Positions 21,431 to 25,728 of a DNA stretch of 25,728 nucleotides are shown here, piece by piece. A model generated the notes under the pieces. The model had not been told where the DNA came from. It saw only the letters and a list, made by a program, of their open reading frames with translations, and searched no databases. The stretch's first letter is position 1. The number at the start of each line of letters is the position of its first letter. Origin of the DNA: Nephromyces sp. MM_2019. Its lineage: Eukaryota; Apicomplexa; Aconoidasida; Nephromycida. The stretch is from assembly GCA_015657535.1 (NCBI GenBank), contig JADHZB010001895.1, forward strand, positions 1,112 through 26,839, given 5' to 3'. The position numbers were made by a program, and so were the translations under genes.

Positions 21431-24060
21431 CCTCCTCTTCTATATCCCCCCCCAATCTCTTTTTGTGTGTTGTGGCTCAACAATCTCATAAAGGTTCATT
21501 TGGTAAATCTTACTTGTTCTTCCCTGTTTTACGCTGCGAAATAATCCTGGGAGGGTAAGATTGGAGGGCTTTGTATGCGCCATAAATTTTATGCGGTACC
21601 CTGTAGAACTCTCATGTATATGACTAGAGTGGATTCTGAGGGAGTTTTGGTATTTAAGAGACCATGCCACTTTTGCTGCTTAATGTTTTGATCATCCATT
21701 TTTTATTTTAGCATCTTCCTTGTTCTTGTGGATGCCACCACTTACTATTTTAAGCCTTTTGTCGCCTTTTTACATGCAAGCTCGTTCTAACGCGCGTAAT
21801 CAGATGGGCCACAACAATATATACTTGTACGTTCAGAGGCAGGACTTCTTGTGCTGATAGGGAGTGTTTATTGCTGTGTTTATTGAGTTGACAAAAGCCT
21901 CTTTTCATATGAGTACTGTTCTTGTTTTATTTTTGGCATATCTGAGGAGTGGTAGTTGGTGGGTATTATACGCTTTGCGAATGCAGTTACTTGATGTGCG
22001 CGTATTACAGAAGCGGTTACATCGAGGTAGTTTCAAGTTTTACCGAAGCCAGTATGTTTGAACCTATTTTCCGTCGGAAGTGGTATTTTTATGAAGTTTT
22101 TTTAGAAGGGTATTGGTGTTTCGCAGTTGAAATACCTTTTGTTGAGGGTGTGAAGTTTCATGGGGGTACAAGTTGTGTGATTGATGTTTTTCCATGGGTG
22201 GAGTAATATTTTCACGGTAAGGCACTTTAATTTTTTTAATATCAAAGAGGAGAGTGAGAGCTTGGGTGTTTGGTTTTTCACAAGGGAAATTCACAGGGAC
22301 TATCTTCCCTGATATACCTGCGGTTTTCATTGAATGAATTCAATTCGGCAAGTTTCCTTCATGGTCGAATTTTTTCCGAGGCTTTTTATTTGTAGTTCTT
22401 CTTTCTGAGTTTTGTGTACCACATCCTATTCTTTTGTCTTTGCATGTAAATTTCAAGTATTGTGGACTATTGTATTCGACCGTTTTGATTGCTACTTTTT
22501 TTGCCTCATTTGAGCTTTTAGTGGTAAGATAATCGTTTTTGTTCCCCAATGGAGAAATCCACCTTTTTTTTGCTTTTACCTAATTTTTTTGAAGAAAAAA
22601 GAAGAATAGTTTTGTCAAAGAATGCATGTGGGAGAGGCTGATAGAATGTTTGGAAAATTATGTCTTTGATATATGAGGAATGCCTACGAGGAGGGCGTAG
22701 TAGGAACTGCTGGGATTCATAGAATATAGTAAGAAAAATTATTGTATGCGGGTTGACTGTGGCCAAATGGATTCACTTGTGTAGAACTATGGTGTTGTTA
22801 CTTTTATTCTAAGCGCTACTCACTTGCCACGTTAAGGCTTATGGTACAGTTTACTTGTGGTGCTATACTTTCTTCAGAGTTAAGTTTTTGAACGATATCA
22901 AAAGGTGCATTTTTCAAGAAATTCGGCTTTTTTTCGAATTTGGCCTTCAAGTATGGTTTTTCGTATCGGTTGTCGTTTTACAAGTATCGTAGTGGTAGCT
23001 TTTTTGATTTTTCATGACATATGCATATTTTTTTTGTAATATAAGTGTAAGTGCGGCTAAATAATAAGCCTCAAATATATGTTACTGTTTAATTGCTGCA
23101 GTTGATATTTTGCTTTAAGTGAATGCGGACTATTTTCGAGGTGGAGATAAAATATAAGATAATACTAGAGTCTTGCTGAAGCGGGTTAGCTTTAAATATA
23201 TTTTTTATGCTTGTAAATCTGCTGTAGATGTTTTCATAAAAGCGATTTCGTAATTTTTGTTGGTAATCTAATGTGATAATTTTTTGCTTGTTGGTTGCTA
23301 TATAGTTGTCTAGGAAAATATTCCATCATATACTATCTTTCTTGTCTTTTCACTCTTTGGGCTTTGCCTGTCTAGCGTTATTGAAGTTAATTTTTTTTAT
23401 TTGAGCTTCGTTATGATTATTATTCCGTGTGATTTTATTGACGCTTGGTGGTGTTTTAAGTGGTAGTGGGGTTTTTTATGGCATTTTTCACGCTTCTCGC
23501 CGGTACTTGTCATTTCTTAATAAGCTTGTGTGTGTGTTCTTGTGCTAAGTTTGTGCAAGCTGCGTTTTCAAGGGGTATATAATGGGGGTTATGCTTGTGT
23601 TAACGCTTGATAACATGCAGGTACTTCTCTTGGGAATGTTTTTCCAATTTTTTTTCAACAGTTTTAGTTCTTCAATATGCAATGGGTATGAATGACCGAG
23701 ATGCTTGGATTTTTTTTATCTTTTATTCCTGTGTGTTTAATATTTTATTAGCTTAAACTCGTTTGAACGTATTAAGTTGAGCAGTACGTTTTTGTTGTTT
23801 ATGCTGGACTGCATTAACACAGGATAAACTGCTCTCGGGGTTTTTCTTTTCAAATAAATGCTTTTTTTAGCTCAATTTTGCTACTTTAAAATTAGCTGGA
23901 ATACTGCTAGGGTAGCCGATTGAACCGTCGACTTTATTGATGACATTAGCTCTGCTAATGCTCTAGTGTCCCTCTCGTTATTCGTACTTATAACAAGTTT
24001 GCACGTAAATCTCGATGAGCGTGTATATGTGGCTCGTAGTGTGTTCATATCTCTCCGTAG

Positions 24061-24092
<32 letters not shown>

Positions 24093-24498
24093 CTCGCTCT
24101 CCTGATTTCAACCCCCCCAACTACCCGCCCCGTCTCTGCTCCCAAATTCTCTTGTGTCGTCTTTCATAAACGATGTTTGGCCACAGTTATGTTTCCTTCT
24201 TATTTCACTGTTGACGCGTGAAACCGCCCAAAAAATTTGCTTTTTTGGTTTCTTTAATGATTTTTTCTCCTTTTTAAGATGCATCATTATCCCGCTGATT
24301 ATACCCGCATTAAAACAAGACTATAAGTTGATGTGTTATTATGTTTTTTATGATTTTAGAGCTCCAGTATAAACGAATTCTTCAAAACTTAAATGAATAT
24401 TTATGAGTATTTTTTCCTAGTCATTTTGCAGCAACGGTTTGATTCGACTGACTAAAGAGATCATCAATTGATCAACTTGATTTTTTCCTCATGTCCAC
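21431..24498. other. T/G-rich stretch upstream of CAF1
   Basis: The composition matches CAF1 introns and is strand-biased in the same direction, so part may be the 5' UTR and its introns. Frames at 21864-22061 and 21949-22206 (+), and the adjacent A-rich frames at 22064-22766 (-), show no recognisable motif and fit the bias-driven scarcity of stops. No separate gene is supportable. Confidence 0.45.
24061..24091. repeat. (GT)n microsatellite
   Basis: This is an uninterrupted run of about 13 GT dinucleotides, followed by a single c interruption and cgtgt. It lies about 400 bp upstream of the CAF1 start codon. Open frames crossing it consist of Cys-Val or Thr-His repeats and are not genes. Confidence 0.97.
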
Positions 24499-25728
24499 AT
24501 GAATGGTTGTCACCTGGATGACCCATTCCAGATAACAGAAGTATGGGCTGATAACTTAGGTAAAATTTTAAAACCCTCTGAATATGCCGGTTTTAAGTGG
24601 AATGTAATGTGATGCTCTCCATTCGTGTGTGATGCTCTTCATTCGTGTGTGCTCATTCATTTTTTTTGGATATTTTTCTTTTTGATTGAGGCTACTGTTT
24701 CTATGGTATATTACAAGAAAAGCTTGAGTTGTGCTTGTCTCATTTGAAGATGAAGATTGTGAGCTTTTATATTCAATGGTGAAATAAGAATTTCTTACAA
24801 ATTGAATATTTTGTAGCTTTTTTTTAGTTTTTGTGGATTTTGAGCTGAATTGGCACTTTTTTATTTTTTTCAGAGGAAGAGTTCAGACGCATCAGAGATG
24901 TCGTCGAACACTACCAGTATATTGCTATGGTAAGTATCACGCAAACTCTCGCTTTTCTTGCTTAATTTGTGTGTTACTTGTTATTATCGCTTTCAGGTGG
25001 CCATTTTTATGTGTACAAAGTCGTATTTTGTATATGTTTGATACAGTTTCCTTTAGTCAGTTTTCATGTAGTTATTAGGCAGTAAATAATCTCTGTGTGT
25101 TTTGGTATATACTACTATCTTTTTTAAGCAAATGTGATTTCTTTTACGCAGTATCCACTGTGTATGTGTGTGGTGTGTGTGAAGATTCGCTTTGTTTTCA
25201 AAAGTTTCTTTTGGGCATCCTTATTGACTAGGAGGTGTTCCTGTAGTTTCTTTGCTTAAAAGCAGTATTCAGCTAGTTTTCAGCTTTTAATACTTTGATT
25301 TTTTTCACGTGTGTGATGTTCAAATTGTGTGTGTATGATGATTTCTTGTGGGTGTGAAACACGCAGGATGTTCTGCCTTGATTCTCTGTAGTTTAAAGGT
25401 TAATTCCACCCCCTCTTTTTATTGCATTTAGGACACGGAATTTCCCGGTGTTGTAGCGAAACCTACTGGAGTGGTGAACGATTATTATTATCAGACTGTC
25501 AAATGCAATGTTGATATGCTTAAGGTGATTCAACTGGGAATCACCTTTGCAGACTCTCACGGGAATCTTGCCCATGGCACTTCCACGTGGCAGTTCAATT
25601 TTTGCTTTGACTTGAGGTATGCTGTTGTGGGGAGATGAGGGTGTGTGTTGTGGGGAGATGAGGGTGTGTGTTGTGGGGAGATGAGGGTGTGTGTTGTGGG
25701 GAGATGAGGGTGTGTGTTGTGGGGAGAT
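24499..25728 (+). CDS. CAF1: CAF1/CNOT7-family poly(A) deadenylase, 5' three exons (gene runs off the window)
   Basis: This is the catalytic DEDD-type 3'-5' exonuclease subunit of the CCR4-NOT complex, which shortens mRNA poly(A) tails in the cytoplasm. Three exons join in phase: 24499-24559, 24874-24929 and 25432-25616. The splice junctions are G|gtaaaa...cag|AG, ATG|gtaagt...tag|GAC and AG|gtatgc. The ATG at 24499 is the first in frame after a TGA at 24478. Recognisable family blocks are EVWADNLEEEF (about residues 14-24), [17 protein letters not shown] (36-52), [16 protein letters not shown] and [10 protein letters not shown]40 and E42 of DTEFPG are the first two catalytic acidic residues and fall at the same numbers as in human CNOT7. 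The loop between PTG and KCNV is a few residues shorter than in human. About 100 residues are present; the family usually has 250-300, so two thirds lies beyond the edge. Identity is very secure; exon boundaries are secure from phase and from conservation across each junction. Confidence 0.96.
24560..24873 (+). other. CAF1 intron 1
   Basis: This 314-nt phase-1 intron begins gtaaaa and ends in a long T-rich tract plus cag. It splits the glutamate codon in the family block NLEEEF, which is restored exactly when the exons are joined. It contains a 20-bp tandem duplication at 24611-24650. Confidence 0.9.
24611..24656. repeat. 20-bp tandem duplication
   Basis: The unit gatgctctccattcgtgtgt at 24611-24630 is repeated at 24631-24650 with a single c/t change. 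A few bases of a third copy may follow. It lies inside CAF1 intron 1. Confidence 0.9.
24930..25431 (+). other. CAF1 intron 2
   Basis: This 502-nt phase-0 intron begins gtaagt and ends attgcatttag. It interrupts the protein between M39 and the catalytic D40. It is T- and GT-rich, and no open frame inside it looks coding. Confidence 0.9.
25625..25728 (+). repeat. 23-bp G-rich minisatellite at the start of CAF1 intron 3
   Basis: The unit is ttgtggggagatgagggtg followed by tgtg. It repeats without visible mismatch at 25625, 25648, 25671 and 25694, plus a 12-nt partial copy at 25717 cut by the window edge, giving at least 4.5 copies. It starts 8 nt after the intron 3 donor GT at 25617. Each unit carries a GGGG and a GGG run on the sense strand. 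Confidence 0.97.

Noticed and set aside
22064..22766. Three adjacent minus-strand frames of 69-88 codons
   Set aside because: They are Lys/Asn-rich products of an A-rich strand, with no splice logic, motif or family match; they lie antisense to the direction of CAF1.
23905..23940. tRNA-like GGTTCAATC on the minus strand
   Set aside because: The flanking bases do not pair into a T-stem, and no acceptor or anticodon stem can be built. No other tRNA or rRNA gene was seen by eye.
23881..24372. Frames spanning the (GT)n microsatellite
   Set aside because: They contain the repeat translated as Cys-Val or Thr-His runs and have no other protein-like content.
25625..25728. CRISPR-like repeat array
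   Set aside because: The units are directly adjacent with no spacers, in a eukaryotic intron; it is a minisatellite.

Overview
This window looks like nuclear DNA of an AT-rich, intron-rich protist. Nothing in it is bacterial or viral in layout: there are no operons, no ribosome-binding sites, few genes, and long non-coding stretches. Coding segments are bounded by GT...AG introns with pyrimidine-rich acceptors. Two things point towards an apicomplexan or related alveolate. One is a secretory signal followed by a basic plastid-type leader on the largest protein. The other is a CAF1 deadenylase whose loop after the DTEFPG motif is shorter than in human CNOT7. This assignment is inference, and the species is not recognised.

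Layout. Positions 1-5463 (+) carry a series of short exon-like segments. Several resemble the N-terminal half of the Golgi tethering subunit COG3/Sec34, but this is tentative and exons are probably missing. Positions 5767-6975 (+) encode a small two-exon protein with a mitochondrial-type N-terminus and one membrane span; a poly(A) signal follows at 7143. Positions 7150-11229 hold no gene I can establish, only weak exon candidates at 7727-8044 (+) and 9283-9414 (-). Positions 16655-11230 (-) hold the best-supported long gene, four exons giving about 816 residues. Its protein has a signal peptide and plastid-like leader but no family I recognise. Positions 16656-24498 are mostly non-coding, with degenerate and simple repeats at 20914-21030, 21337-21427 and 24061-24091.

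The window ends inside a CAF1/CNOT7 (CCR4-NOT deadenylase) gene on the + strand. Three of its exons, 24499-24559, 24874-24929 and 25432-25616, join in perfect phase and contain the catalytic D-x-E motif. Its third intron opens with a 23-bp G-rich minisatellite that runs off the window edge.

Base composition follows inferred transcription. The + strand is T-rich where + genes lie (about 1-9400 and 21400-25728) and A-rich across the - strand gene (about 9500-16600). The genes show no common pathway; they are ordinary eukaryotic neighbours (Golgi traffic, mitochondrial membrane, probable plastid, mRNA decay).
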